64,000 nt of DNA from Arcicella sp034931005 (GCF_034931005.1 NZ_JAYGIN010000004.1:310001-374000), one strand, 5' to 3'; positions 42,063-51,348 are shown, counted from the stretch's first letter. Notes: a model not told the origin generated them from the letters alone. Translations and numbers: made by a program.

Positions 42063-42077
42063 GTATCAATTTTAATG

Positions 42078-42989
42078 TTATTTCTGCGAAGCTTTAAATA
42101 ACTTTTGTTTTTCTTCTTTGGTCAAACTTTCATAACCTGAGCGAGAAATTTTATCTAAAATCTCATCAACCTCATCATCGTCTGGATAACCTCCGCCAAC
42201 GCCCGCAGGGGTACTACTATAAGTGGATTCTTTTTGACGATAAGCCACTTTAATCGTTGGTTTTTCAGTACGCTTAAAGATATTTTGGAAAAAATCAAAA
42301 GTGGCATCCAGTGGGGTTCCCCAATCTCTGCCCACTTGCAATTGTTTTACATACAAATAACCTAATAACGCTCCTCCTAAATGGACAATTCCTCCGCCTG
42401 CATTTGTACCAATTGCTCCTGCCAATGAAATCAAGAAAAAGAAAAACGCAATGTATTTAATCCGAACAGGACCAATCAAGAATAAAAAGAAGGTATAATC
42501 AGGCATTAAGGTTGCGGCTGCAAAAACAATCGCCATAACGCTTCCAGATGCTCCGATGATGGTTGTACTAAGGGCTACTTGATAATACGGAATAAAATTG
42601 AAGGCAGCTAAGGCTAAGATTCCACCAAATAATGCTCCAAGAATGTATAAATTAATTAATCTACGGCTTCCTAAAAACTCCTGAATAATTGCCCCAAACC
42701 AATATAGCATCAACATATTGGGCAAAAGGTGAGCAATTGGATTTACCGAGTGAAAGAATGCGTAAGTAAGTATTGTCCAAGGGCGAAAAAGGAACGTTCC
42801 CATCGCTGGCGTGAGGCTGAAATATGAAAGTACATTTTCAAAAACATCGGATTTTTTGAAAAACACCGTTAATGTTATCAAGCACAATAACATGACCACA
42901 TACACCGCCACATTCAGCCAAATTAACTGAATTAAACCGTTGTTACGCTTGGCGAAAGCGTCTTTGAAGTCATCTAAAATCCCACTCAT
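42078..42989 (-). CDS. Rhomboid-family intramembrane serine protease with cytosolic C-terminal tail
   Basis: 303 residues, about six transmembrane helices. FFHSVNPIAHLLPNMLMLYWFG is the H-x-x-x-H/N region of helix 2, GASGSVMAIVFAA carries the nucleophile Ser (near 156), and HLGGALLGYLYV carries the catalytic His (near 208). A soluble tail of about 80 residues ends in DEVDEILDKISRSGYESLTKEEKQKLF, a conserved helical module (DUF6576-like) common in Bacteroidota rhomboids. It cuts transmembrane substrates within the bilayer. A second rhomboid gene is directly upstream, 125 bases away. Confidence 0.93.
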   Translation of the reverse strand: MSGILDDFKDAFAKRNNGLIQLIWLNVAVYVVMLLCLITLTVFFKKSDVFENVLSYFSLTPAMGTFLFRPWTILTYAFFHSVNPIAHLLPNMLMLYWFGAIIQEFLGSRRLINLYILGALFGGILALAAFNFIPYYQVALSTTIIGASGSVMAIVFAAATLMPDYTFFLFLIGPVRIKYIAFFFFLISLAGAIGTNAGGGIVHLGGALLGYLYVKQLQVGRDWGTPLDATFDFFQNIFKRTEKPTIKVAYRQKESTYSSTPAGVGGGYPDDDEVDEILDKISRSGYESLTKEEKQKLFKASQK

Positions 42990-43034
42990 ATTTTTAGTTG
43001 TGATTTGTGAATTACGATTGGTGGTTTTCTAAAC

Positions 43035-43042
43035 AAATTTAT
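43035..43042 (-). promoter_or_regulatory. Candidate -7 box of the downstream rhomboid gene
   Basis: On the minus strand the bases read TAAATTTG, 46 bases before the start codon at 42989. This suggests that the two rhomboid genes do not depend on a single promoter. Confidence 0.4.
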
Positions 43043-43114
43043 AAAATAAATTATCACCATTTATTTTGATAACATTTTGATTAATAAAAAGTTACCAAAT
43101 TTGTAAATATAATT

Positions 43115-43906
43115 TTAATAAAAATTGTTTCGCTTTGTTCCCCAAATTTTAATGAGAATAAAAGCAAAAATCATGCCTCCAATATGGGCAAAATGGGCAA
43201 CGTTATCGCCAGGCATTTTATGTAAGCCAGCATAGATTTCGTAAAGCCCATAGAAAGTTACAAAATATTTAGCTTTAATCGGAATTGGAATGGGGAAAAG
43301 CATTAATTCTGTATTGGGAAATAAAATGGCAAAACCTGCCATTACGCCAAAAACTGCTCCTGATGCCCCAATCATTGGGGTATTCAAAACACTTTTTAAA
43401 CTTTCTTCAATAACAAATACGGATTCTTTCAATGAAACGTTGCCTGTATTTTCTAATAATCCGTAAACATTGGATGGAATTCCCTCCGAATAAAACTTTT
43501 GTATGAGACTTTCAAACTGTTTAAAATCTGGATTTTGAATATATGCTTCTGAAGCTGCTTGTAAAGCACTAATGTCGTAATATTTTAACCCCATATATAG
43601 CAATCCTGCCCCAATACCTGTTCCGAGATAAAAAGCTAAAAAACGCTTCTCTCCCCAAAACATTTCTAAGATTGGGCCTAAAAAAAATAGCCCCAACATA
43701 TTTCCGAAAATATGCCCAATGCCCGAATGGACAAACATATACGTTACCAATTGAATTGGATTGAATTGTTCCGAAGAAAAATAGTGCAAACCAAACAGCG
43801 AAACAATCATTCTATCATATTGTGGATTAATAGATTGAACGATGAATACAATAACATTTATGGCAATTATCGCCCTAATAATAGGCGTGATAGTGGGTGT
43901 TCTCAT
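43115..43906 (-). CDS. Rhomboid-family intramembrane serine protease with a loop insertion
   Basis: 263 residues. It has the helix 2 motif YMFVHSGIGHIFGNMLGLFFLG, nucleophile Ser in GASGAVFGVMAG (near 181) and catalytic His in AHIGGMIFAFI (near 244). Between the third helix and the GASG helix there is an extra segment of roughly 65 residues (about 110-175; ALQAASEAYIQNPDFKQFES, NTGNVSLKESVFV) that most rhomboids lack; it is predicted to lie outside the membrane. This may bind substrate or a partner. There is no C-terminal tail, unlike the neighbouring rhomboid. Confidence 0.92.
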   Translation of the reverse strand: MRTPTITPIIRAIIAINVIVFIVQSINPQYDRMIVSLFGLHYFSSEQFNPIQLVTYMFVHSGIGHIFGNMLGLFFLGPILEMFWGEKRFLAFYLGTGIGAGLLYMGLKYYDISALQAASEAYIQNPDFKQFESLIQKFYSEGIPSNVYGLLENTGNVSLKESVFVIEESLKSVLNTPMIGASGAVFGVMAGFAILFPNTELMLFPIPIPIKAKYFVTFYGLYEIYAGLHKMPGDNVAHFAHIGGMIFAFILIKIWGTKRNNFY

Positions 43907-43910
43907 TTTT

Positions 43911-43985
43911 TAGGGGTTGGGGGTTGGGGTTTAGGATTTAGGGAGGTGCATTGTAACTAACCCCTAAACCCCAAAACCTAACACC
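43911..43985. repeat. Inverted repeat with GGGGTTTAGG arms
   Basis: TTAGGGGTTGGGGGTTGGGGTTTAGG-type sequence at the left is complementary to CCCCTAAACCCCAAAACCTAACACC at the right. It fills the gap between cysS and the rhomboid gene on the same strand and may terminate the rhomboid-upstream transcript or simply be a palindromic element. Confidence 0.6.
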
Positions 43986-43991
43986 TTTTAT

Positions 43992-45482
43992 CTATTCCTC
44001 ATACGCCCAATCAATACGAGTTTTCATGTCTTTGATTACTAAACCATTGGCTTTGAAATATCCTCTGATTTCATCCACTTTATCGTATTGTTTGGCTTCT
44101 TTATGTTCTTTATATAACGATAACATTCCTTTGGCAAAAGCCTCAACGGAAGTATTTTGTTCCTCAACAATTCCTAAAACACCTTCAATGATTAAGACAA
44201 ATTTTTCCTTCAAAAGGTTGAAAGTAGCTTCACCAATTTGAGCAGTTTGTACTTGACCCATGTATAATTGGTTGATTTTTTTCACGAGATTAAACAAACC
44301 TGCAATGGTTATTGCGGTGTTCAAATCATCATTTAAGCCATCATAACATCCTTGAATACCTTTTTCAATTTCGGCAATTTGTTTTTCATCAATAACGATA
44401 GAATCATCGGCAACGTATTCTAAGTTTTTTATAATTCTTAATCCGTTAATCAAACGTTTGTAACCTTTCTGTGCCGCTTTCAAAGCATCATTTGAGAAAT
44501 CAAGCGTACTTCTGTATTGCGACTGCAACATGAAGAAACGAACCGTCATTGGGCTATATGCCTGCTCTAACAACGGATGAGTACCCGCAAAAAGTTCGGC
44601 TGGAAGGAATGAATTTCCGAGCGATTTCGACATTTTTTGTCCGTTTACCGTCAGCATATTTGAGTGCATCCAATAACGTACAGGTTCACGGTCGTTTGCC
44701 CCTTTGGCTTGAGCAATTTCACATTCGTGGTGTGGGAATTTCAAGTCCATTCCTCCTCCGTGAATATCAAAACTGTCGCCTAAGTATTTGGTACTCATGC
44801 AAGTACATTCTAAGTGCCAACCTGGGAAGCCTTCGCCCCAAGGTGAATTCCAACGCATAATGTGTTCGGGAGCGGCTTTTTTCCAAAGAGCAAAGTCAAG
44901 TGGACTACGTTTTTCGCCAACACCGTCTAAATCACGGGTTTCGGTTAATAAATCGTCCAAAATTCTTCCCGAAAGTTTACCATATTCACCACCTTGTTCG
45001 TTGTATTTTGCAATGTCAAAATAAACAGAACCGTTGGATTCATAAGCTAAACCTTTATTAATGAGCGTTTGAGTTGTTTCGATTTGCTCAACAATATGTC
45101 CAGTTGCTGAAGGCTCAATGCTTGGAGGAAGAAAATTAAATTGTTCTAAAACCTTATGAAAATCGTTGGTGTAACGTTGTACAATTTCCATCGGTTCGAG
45201 TTGCTCTAACTTCGCCATTTTCCCGATTTTGTCTTCGCCTTCGTCTCCATCGCCCACCAAGTGACCTACATCGGTAATATTACGAACATAACGCACTTTG
45301 TAACCAAGATGAGACAAATAACGATACAACACATCGAAAGTCATGAAAGTACGGACGTTTCCTAAATGGACATAGTTATAAACAGTTGGTCCACAAACGT
45401 AAATACCCACGTGCGGGGCGTTTAGAGGAGTAAACAATTCTTTTTCTCGGCTGAGGGTATTGTATATTTTTAACGGTTGCAT
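43992..45482 (-). CDS. cysS: Cysteinyl-tRNA synthetase
   Basis: 496 residues, class I synthetase. CGPTVYNYVHLGNVRTF (near 30-46) carries the zinc Cys and the HIGH-like HLGN motif; GQKMSKSLGN (near 285) is the KMSKS loop; Cys and His residues in WHLECTCMS and HHECEIAQ complete the zinc site. The C-terminal helical DALR region (about 355-450) is complete. It charges tRNA-Cys. Monocistronic. Confidence 0.96.
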   Translation of the reverse strand: MQPLKIYNTLSREKELFTPLNAPHVGIYVCGPTVYNYVHLGNVRTFMTFDVLYRYLSHLGYKVRYVRNITDVGHLVGDGDEGEDKIGKMAKLEQLEPMEIVQRYTNDFHKVLEQFNFLPPSIEPSATGHIVEQIETTQTLINKGLAYESNGSVYFDIAKYNEQGGEYGKLSGRILDDLLTETRDLDGVGEKRSPLDFALWKKAAPEHIMRWNSPWGEGFPGWHLECTCMSTKYLGDSFDIHGGGMDLKFPHHECEIAQAKGANDREPVRYWMHSNMLTVNGQKMSKSLGNSFLPAELFAGTHPLLEQAYSPMTVRFFMLQSQYRSTLDFSNDALKAAQKGYKRLINGLRIIKNLEYVADDSIVIDEKQIAEIEKGIQGCYDGLNDDLNTAITIAGLFNLVKKINQLYMGQVQTAQIGEATFNLLKEKFVLIIEGVLGIVEEQNTSVEAFAKGMLSLYKEHKEAKQYDKVDEIRGYFKANGLVIKDMKTRIDWAYEE

Positions 45483-45692
45483 TCGGCTGTTGTTAATTTT
45501 TAATATTCTACAAAACTAATAAAAGTATAACGGAATGAGATATTTTTCGTTCCAAAATGCGAGTTTATGAAAAAAGGTTTGATGACGAGTTCGTCAAATG
45601 TACTTAGTTACTCCACAAGGTAACTAAGTTACTCTTTCCTCAATTCTCTCAAAATCCCCTATCTTTACTAAAAAATTAAACAAGCAACCACA

Positions 45693-46868
45693 ATGACCAT
45701 TTTAGAAGTCGCTGACGATAAAAAATTACAACAAGAATTTCTTTTATTACCTGTAAAACTGTACGCTGAGGATGCTAATTGGATTCGTCCGCTCGACCAA
45801 GATGTTGAGAATACGTTTAATCCAAACAAAAATAAATACTTTAAACACGGTGAGGCTATCCGTTGGATTTTGCAAAATGAATCTGGCGAAACTATCGGTC
45901 GTGTAGCAGCTTTTATCAATCATGAAACTGCTCAAAAAGAAGAACAACCAACAGGAGGAATGGGCTTTTTTGAGTGTATCTCAGACGAAAAAATAGCTTT
46001 TTTATTATTTGATACTTGTAAAAATTGGTTGGCATCAAAAGGCATGGAGGCAATGGACGGTCCAATCAATTTTGGCGAACGTGATGCTTTTTGGGGCTTA
46101 ATGACTAAAGGTTGGCAATACGAACCAACTTACAAAATGGCTTGGACAAAAGAATATTACATTCCATTTTTTGAGAATTATGGCTTCAAAGATTATTTCC
46201 AACAATTTGTGTATGTTTCGCCAATCAGGGCGGCATCGGTGGCGGATACTGTGGAAGACAAAGCTCGTAAGGTTTATGCAAATCCTGATTATGATTTCAG
46301 GCATATTGAAAAACGTAAATTAGAAAAATACGGGGAAGATTTTAGAACGGTTTTTAATGAAGGTTGGGCAAAATTTCCTGGAGTAAAAGCTATGAGTTCG
46401 GAACAGGCTCAGAGTTTGGTAAAAACAATGAAACCTATCATTGACGAACAATTGACTTGGTTTGCTTACGCAGGCGAGCGTCCGATTGCTTTCTTTATCG
46501 TTATCCCAGATATTAATCAGATTGTCAAGCACTTGAATGGTAAATTTGGTTGGTACGAAAAAGCAAAATTCGCTCTTTTGCTCATGCGTGGCGTGGTTAC
46601 TCGTACTTGTGGGATGATTTTTGGCGTTGTACCCGATTTTCAAGGAAAGGGAATTGAGTCGGCAATTGCTTTGCGTTTCCGTCAGGCTGGGCGAGATAAT
46701 CCACATTATCAATACGAAACTATCGACATGAACTGGGTGGGCGATTTTAACCCTAAAATGAACCGTTTTGTGTCGCAATTGGGTACAAGTCGTGACAAAG
46801 AATATATCACTTATCGTTTTCTTTTTGATAGAACAAAGGAATTTAAACGTTGTCCAAGAGTGGGATAA
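45693..46868 (+). CDS. GNAT-fold acetyltransferase-like protein of unknown substrate
   Basis: 391 residues. The N-terminal part (LLPVKLYAEDANWIRPLDQD) and the stretch MDGPINFGERDAFWGLMTKGW (near 116-136) are typical of a conserved Bacteroidota family with GNAT-like domains; IFGVVPDFQGKGIESAIALRFRQ (near 308-330) looks like the acetyl-CoA binding motif A (Q/RxxGxG/A: QGKGIE). No signal peptide. Substrate unknown. It is followed by the DUF4296 lipoprotein gene with its own -7 box. Confidence 0.75.
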   Translation: MTILEVADDKKLQQEFLLLPVKLYAEDANWIRPLDQDVENTFNPNKNKYFKHGEAIRWILQNESGETIGRVAAFINHETAQKEEQPTGGMGFFECISDEKIAFLLFDTCKNWLASKGMEAMDGPINFGERDAFWGLMTKGWQYEPTYKMAWTKEYYIPFFENYGFKDYFQQFVYVSPIRAASVADTVEDKARKVYANPDYDFRHIEKRKLEKYGEDFRTVFNEGWAKFPGVKAMSSEQAQSLVKTMKPIIDEQLTWFAYAGERPIAFFIVIPDINQIVKHLNGKFGWYEKAKFALLLMRGVVTRTCGMIFGVVPDFQGKGIESAIALRFRQAGRDNPHYQYETIDMNWVGDFNPKMNRFVSQLGTSRDKEYITYRFLFDRTKEFKRCPRVG

Positions 46869-46915
46869 TCTTTCTTAAAAATTCTTAACGGAGTAAAATC
46901 TATACAAATTCGCAG

Positions 46916-46923
46916 TAAATTTG
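46916..46923 (+). promoter_or_regulatory. -7 box directly before the DUF4296 gene
   Basis: TAAATTTG ends only 4 bases before the ATG at 46928. Transcription would start at or next to the start codon, predicting a leaderless mRNA. Confidence 0.5.
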
Positions 46924-46927
46924 AATT

Positions 46928-47338
46928 ATGAGATTTAGAATTATTTTACTTGTATTTGCCCTTTGTGCTTGCAGTTCTGACGATAAGCCAAAAGATTTGA
47001 TTGCTGAGGATAAAATGGCGGTCATTTTATCAGATATTCACATACTGGAGTCGCAGGTGAATGATATGCACATTAGCAATACTGATTCTGCCCTTTTTAT
47101 TTATCAAAAATTAAAGGGAAAAACGTTGAAAAAATACAACATTGATACGGCAAACTTTAATATGAGTTTGCGGTATTATATTGCCAATCCTGCATCGTTG
47201 AAGAATGTTTATGTTGATGTAAAAAAACTTTTGGAAGAAAAAAAGAAGAAAATCCCAACGATTAAAGCAGGACAATACAGTAGAAAACAACCTGCTGATT
47301 CTACAAAAAGAGATTCGGCAAGACATAAATTGCCGTAA
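46928..47338 (+). CDS. DUF4296 lipoprotein
   Basis: 136 residues. Signal peptide with lipobox ALCAC (Cys14 or 15). The LIAEDKMAVILSDIHILESQV segment (24-45) and YNIDTANFNMSLRYYIANP (72-90) are characteristic of DUF4296, a short helical lipoprotein family of Bacteroidota without known function. The tail is Lys/Arg-rich. Its TAA stop codon is formed by the end of the palindromic element 47335-47393. Confidence 0.85.
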   Translation: MRFRIILLVFALCACSSDDKPKDLIAEDKMAVILSDIHILESQVNDMHISNTDSALFIYQKLKGKTLKKYNIDTANFNMSLRYYIANPASLKNVYVDVKKLLEEKKKKIPTIKAGQYSRKQPADSTKRDSARHKLP

Positions 47339-47393
47339 CACAGACTTTAGTCTGTATGTCGATGATTAACATACAGACTAAAATCTGTGTTAC
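47335..47393. repeat. REP/BIME-like palindrome supplying two stop codons
   Basis: GTAACACAGACtttAGTCTGT at the left and ACAGACTaaaaTCTGTGTTAC at the right are inverted copies, each a GTAA-led stem-loop. The left TAA (47336-47338) is the stop codon of the DUF4296 gene, and the right TTA (47390-47392) is, on the minus strand, the TAA stop codon of the convergent oxidoreductase gene. The 59-bp element also makes a good bidirectional terminator. Confidence 0.8.
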
Positions 47394-48394
47394 GCTCTTA
47401 CTTGTTCAATAATTTTGATTTGCTCCAAAACCTCCTCAGGTTTGATAAATAACGCTTTGCCATCAACAATTACATCATGTAGATTTTGGAATAATAAAGC
47501 CCAATTTCCAGTCAAAGTATCAACTGTTCCTCTAACGCCTAAGCCATTCATATCAGTGTTCAAAACTCCCATTTGAGAACTCGGCTCAATACCAAAACCT
47601 ATATCATTTGGCTGTAAACCTGCTTTTAGGTGGTCTTCTTGTACATCAATTCCATATTTTACGAATGACCCCTTTGTTCCATGAATAATATATCTTGGAG
47701 AATCTTCACGAACTAATAAACTCGACCTGAGCGTAACTTTCAATTTGCCATAATCCAAACGAATATCAAACGCATCTTCAATTTCAGAACCTTCTCTTTG
47801 CGTAAAAGACTGTCCCCAAACGCTTTGTGGAGAACCGAAAAGAACAATGGCTTGGTCGATGATATGAGCTCCCAAATCGTATAAAATTCCATTGGCAGGG
47901 CTAACCGTTTCTTTCCATTTTTTAGGATTCAAAACAGGTTTAAATCGGTTAAAATGAATTTCAAAATTCAAAATTTCACCCAATAAACCATCTTCAATGA
48001 TTTTCTTTACGGTCATAAAATCACTGTCAAAACGGCGATTTTGGAAGATTGTCAATAGTTTTCCTGTTTCTTTTCCCAACGCAATGAGTTCTTCCGCTTC
48101 TTCGATAGTTGCGGTAAAAGGTTTTTCTACCAAGACATTTTTGCCTGCCAATAACGTTTTTTTAGCATACTCAAAATGCGTTGAATTGGGTGAACAAATA
48201 CTTACCAAGTCGATAGAATCATCTGTCAAAACTTCCTCTAAACTTTTGGCAACATTGACATTGGGGAAATATTCCTTCGGATTTTGACTATTAGAAACAA
48301 TCGTTTTAAGATTGAAATTTGGATTGGTTTCAAAAAAGGGAGCTTGTAAATATCTACCCGATAAACCAAAACCAATAAGAGCGACGTTGAGCAT
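47390..48394 (-). CDS. Gfo/Idh/MocA-family oxidoreductase
   Basis: 334 residues. Rossmann domain with GFGLSGRYLQ (8-17), NSTHFEYAKKTLLAGKNVLVEKPF (near 73-96) containing the conserved EKP motif, and a C-terminal alpha/beta domain with GILYDLGAHIIDQ (near 179-191) carrying the catalytic-type Asp/His pair. It is an NAD(P)-dependent dehydrogenase for a sugar or inositol-like substrate, not identifiable here. Monocistronic, followed by a palindrome that forms its stop codon. Confidence 0.9.
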   Translation of the reverse strand: MLNVALIGFGLSGRYLQAPFFETNPNFNLKTIVSNSQNPKEYFPNVNVAKSLEEVLTDDSIDLVSICSPNSTHFEYAKKTLLAGKNVLVEKPFTATIEEAEELIALGKETGKLLTIFQNRRFDSDFMTVKKIIEDGLLGEILNFEIHFNRFKPVLNPKKWKETVSPANGILYDLGAHIIDQAIVLFGSPQSVWGQSFTQREGSEIEDAFDIRLDYGKLKVTLRSSLLVREDSPRYIIHGTKGSFVKYGIDVQEDHLKAGLQPNDIGFGIEPSSQMGVLNTDMNGLGVRGTVDTLTGNWALLFQNLHDVIVDGKALFIKPEEVLEQIKIIEQVRA

Positions 48395-48408
48395 GATTAT
48401 TTTATTTT

Positions 48409-48617
48409 GTAACCCGATGCCTCTGCATCGGAATATTATTCACTGTAAAATCGGCTGGAAGCCTGTTAATAGTGGTAACTCGCAAGATGCGAGCTACTGG
48501 GTGAGATTGGCTGACGAATATTCCTTTGTATGGGATTGCTGAGATGCTTTAGTACGGTTATTATTGACTATAAATCTCTAACATCGGTAACTCGTAAGAT
48601 GCGAGCTACCGATGTTA
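48409..48617. repeat. Three GTAA-led REP-like stem-loops
   Basis: 48409-48431 is GTAA plus CCCGATGCctctGCATCGG; 48475-48497 is GTAACTCGCAagaTGCGAGCTAC; 48579-48617 is an extended version of the second (CTAACATCGGTAACTCG...CGAGCTACCGATGTTAG). They belong to two sequence families packed into the gap between the oxidoreductase and tautomerase genes. The first is the same family as the element at 48930. Confidence 0.75.
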
Positions 48618-48628
48618 GGGATTTGTAG

Positions 48629-48835
48629 TTACTTTTGTTTGTTCAATTCTTCTTTTATTTTTTGTACACTAACACCCCCAACAGCGATATCTTCGTCAGG
48701 TTTTTCATTTATTGTTATAAAAAACAAATGTTTTGGTATTCCTGTAATTTCTACTGAAATATCTGTCAGTTGTGTTATAAGTTTCTCTTTTACTTCTTTT
48801 GTTAATTTCCCTGCTGTAAATTCAATTATTGGCAT
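48629..48835 (-). CDS. 4-oxalocrotonate tautomerase-like protein
   Basis: 68 residues, the size of a tautomerase monomer. Pro2 (MPIIEF) becomes the N-terminal catalytic base after Met removal, and LITQLTDISVEITGIPKHLFFITINE fits the beta-alpha-beta unit of the family. It probably forms a hexamer that interconverts keto and enol forms of a small acid; the substrate is not known. It stands between REP-like clusters without obvious partners. Confidence 0.8.
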   Translation of the reverse strand: MPIIEFTAGKLTKEVKEKLITQLTDISVEITGIPKHLFFITINEKPDEDIAVGGVSVQKIKEELNKQK

Positions 48836-48929
48836 ATTTCAGAAAGTTGTTTTGCGTAAGCATACACAGCAAACGGCTTTATAATAATCATGCTCAGTGT
48901 GTTGCTTTCGTTAATGTTGTTTGTTTTTT

Positions 48930-48988
48930 GTAGCCCGATGCTTCCGCATCGGAATATAATTGCGTTCGATGCGAAAGCATCGGGTTAC
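48930..48988. repeat. REP/BIME-like pair forming the ilvA stop codon
   Basis: GTAGCCCGATGCttccGCATCGG at the left and CGATGCgaaaGCATCGGGTTAC at the right are inverted copies led by GTAG and GTAA. The TTA at 48985-48987 is the minus-strand TAA stop codon of ilvA. Confidence 0.8.
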
Positions 48989-50253
48989 ACCAATACCGAA
49001 AATAAATCAGGTTGTTCGTTAAGTTCTTGATAAACAATATTTTCTGCTTTCATTCTGTCGATGAGGGCAGCGTAATCTTCTCTGGTTTTTAGTTCTATTC
49101 CTAATAAAACTGGCCCTGATTCTCTACTTGTTTTCTTCTGATATTCAAAGAAAGTAATGTCGTCGTCTGGCCCTAAAACGTTATTCAAAAAGTTACGTAA
49201 TGCTCCTGCACGTTGCGGAAAACGTACCATGAAATAATGTTTTAGCCCTTCGTAAAGTAAAGACCGTTCTTTGATTTCTTCGGTGCGAGTGATGTCATTA
49301 TTGCCCCCAGAAACCAAACAAACCACATTTTTACCTTTGATTTGCTCCTTCATAAAATCCAAAGCCGCAATGGTCAAAGCTCCTGCGGGTTCGGCCACGA
49401 TGGCAGATTCGTTGTATAACTCCAAAATGGTTGTACAAACTTTTCCTTCGGGAACAATGATGATGTCGTCTAAATTTTTTTGACAAATCGCAAAAGGAAT
49501 CTCACCTACTTTTCCTACCGCCGCACCGTCCACAAATTTGTCAATTTTATCTAATCCCACCACATGACCTGCATCAATACTTGCTTTCATAGACGCCGCC
49601 CCCGCAGGTTCAACGCCAATGATTTTGGTATGTGGCGATAACTGTTTGAAAACCGTAGAAATCCCCGCAGAAACGCCTCCGCCACCAATGGCAAGGAATA
49701 AATAATCAATTTTTATATCGGCATCTCTAAAAATCTCCAGTCCGACAGTAGCCTGCCCCGTAATAACATCAATATCATCAAATGCCGACACGAAAGTAGC
49801 GTGATGTTCTTCACAATATTGTTTGGCGGCATTGGCGGCATCATCGTAAGTATCGCCTACCATCATTACTTCAATATCGTTTTTACCAAACATTTTTACC
49901 TGCTTGATTTTCTGATTTGGGGTAGTTGTAGGCATAAAAATGGCTCCTTTTACACCCATTTTGTGGCAAGCATACGCCAATCCTTGAGCGTGATTTCCCG
50001 CAGAAGCACAGACTACACCTTTATCTAATTCCGATTTAGAAAGTCTTGCCATTTTGTTGTACGCTCCTCTGATTTTGTAAGAACGAACAATTTGTAAGTC
50101 TTCCCTTTTCAAGAAAATATTTGCCTCATAACGCTCCGAAAGAATTAAATTTTCCATCAAAGGTGTGTGTACGGCTATTCCACGTAGTTTTTCAGCAGCT
50201 TCGTAGATGCTTTCTAAACTTGGTGCAACGATTGTTTTAGTTTTATTGCTCAT
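48985..50253 (-). CDS. ilvA: Threonine ammonia-lyase (threonine dehydratase)
   Basis: 422 residues from the Met at 50253 (MSNKTKTIVAPS); the open frame has 13 unneeded residues upstream. Pyridoxal-phosphate enzyme of fold type II: SYKIRGAYNKM (near 52) carries the PLP Lys, ASAGNHAQGLAY binds the substrate carboxylate, GGGGVSAG is the phosphate-binding glycine loop. The C-terminal 90 residues (HYFMVRFPQRAGALRNFLNNVL) are an ACT-like regulatory domain, as in the biosynthetic enzyme. It makes 2-oxobutanoate for isoleucine synthesis and is probably inhibited by isoleucine. Monocistronic. Confidence 0.93.
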   Translation of the reverse strand: MSNKTKTIVAPSLESIYEAAEKLRGIAVHTPLMENLILSERYEANIFLKREDLQIVRSYKIRGAYNKMARLSKSELDKGVVCASAGNHAQGLAYACHKMGVKGAIFMPTTTPNQKIKQVKMFGKNDIEVMMVGDTYDDAANAAKQYCEEHHATFVSAFDDIDVITGQATVGLEIFRDADIKIDYLFLAIGGGGVSAGISTVFKQLSPHTKIIGVEPAGAASMKASIDAGHVVGLDKIDKFVDGAAVGKVGEIPFAICQKNLDDIIIVPEGKVCTTILELYNESAIVAEPAGALTIAALDFMKEQIKGKNVVCLVSGGNNDITRTEEIKERSLLYEGLKHYFMVRFPQRAGALRNFLNNVLGPDDDITFFEYQKKTSRESGPVLLGIELKTREDYAALIDRMKAENIVYQELNEQPDLFSVLV

Positions 50254-50301
50254 GAAGTGTTTGTGTTTTGATGTTCGGGGTTTGAATCTCAAATTGCATC
50301 C

Positions 50302-50402
50302 AAATTAGACCATTGATAATACGGATTGGACTGATTTACACGGACTATAATAATTTTAATCTGTGTGAATCAGTCCAATCTGTGCTATCTGTAGTCTAAT
50401 TT
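50302..50402. repeat. Palindromic element related to the 160-bp family
   Basis: AAATTAGACCATTGATAATACGG at the left pairs with the region ending GCTATCTGTAGTCTAATTT at the right, and GGACTGATTTACACGGA pairs with TCTGTGTGAATCAGTCC in the middle. It shares AAATTAGACCA and GATTTACACGGA with the elements at 27.6, 39.7 and 57.9 kb but is shorter. Confidence 0.75.
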
Positions 50403-50460
50403 TAAGGAGTTTTAAAATCATCGGATGCGTAAATCAATTCTACATTCTAAACATCGAAAA

Positions 50461-50895
50461 TTATTCTAAAACTATCTTCCCGTCACGGTCGATATTTGTT
50501 CTTTTGTCGAAATGAAAATCATAGAAACCTGCATTGCCCGATTGAGTGTCAACTTTTATTGAGCTACGTCCCATTTCTAAGCCATCGTTGTCGTAAGCTT
50601 TGGCGGTAACTTTTCCTTTGAATTTTTTAGAGAAAATTAAATAGACACTCAAAAGATTGTCTGTTCCTCCATCTTTATCACTTTTCAGCGTTACTTTTCC
50701 GTTGGTAATCCCTTTATCGATGAGGGCTTCTGTATAAGTTAATTTAATGGCACGAGCTTTTTTTACACCTGTTTCAATGCCTTTTACCATTGTGCCAGCG
50801 GTTTCTCCAATTTTTTCGGTAGAGTTACTCAATCTGTCGCAAGATGAAACCATGGTTGAGAAAGCTAAAATACTGAGAATTAATACTTTTTTCAT
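50461..50895 (-). CDS. Small lipoprotein of unknown function
   Basis: 144 residues. Signal peptide with lipobox MVSSC (Cys19), then Asp at +2. Residues 20-50 are helical (STEKIGETAGTMVKGIETGVKKARA); from 50 on beta-rich (KVTLKSDKDGGTDNLLSVYLIF). No known domain recognised. No cotranscribed neighbour. Confidence 0.72.
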   Translation of the reverse strand: MKKVLILSILAFSTMVSSCDRLSNSTEKIGETAGTMVKGIETGVKKARAIKLTYTEALIDKGITNGKVTLKSDKDGGTDNLLSVYLIFSKKFKGKVTAKAYDNDGLEMGRSSIKVDTQSGNAGFYDFHFDKRTNIDRDGKIVLE

Positions 50896-51348
50896 GATGT
50901 TGGAATTATAGATTCTTCCTCCAAATTTAGTGAAAATAAATGGTTCATTTAATATTTATCCGTTAGGGTAAAATATGACACTTTTGGCAATTACCGTTTA
51001 ACCAATTTATAATCGAATTTTCTGCTTTGAGTCGCAGGAACTTTGCCAAAGGTTTTAACTATTTGGAAGCGATAATTTGGGCGTAAAATTACTTCTATAT
51101 ATTGGGGGCTTATAGATATTTAAAGTACCATTTGCTCAATAATCTCTAATTTTATTTGATTGTACTAAAATTTACAATATTTTTACATATCTCTTCTAAG
51201 TAGTTAATTCTTAAATACTCACCAGAATTAATATTCAGCATCACTAATAGGCATTTAATTTTTTTACATTTCAACGATTGGCTATTCTCCCTCTGATTAG
51301 CACAGAGGATAGCGTGTATATCTTAGTAAACTTTAAACAATTTCAATC
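50896..51348. other. Intergenic stretch without recognised gene
   Basis: About 450 AT-rich bases between divergent small lipoprotein genes. I see no open frame with coding character and no repeat of the families in this window. The only structure is a short hairpin near 51281-51315 (GCTAT...CTCTG/CAGAG...GATAGC) about 35 bases before the next start codon, perhaps in the leader of that gene. Confidence 0.5.

Noticed and set aside
48612..48884. 90-residue plus-strand frame opposite the tautomerase gene
   Set aside because: The minus-strand frame has the catalytic Pro and tautomerase fold pattern; the plus frame is Ser/Phe-rich without features.
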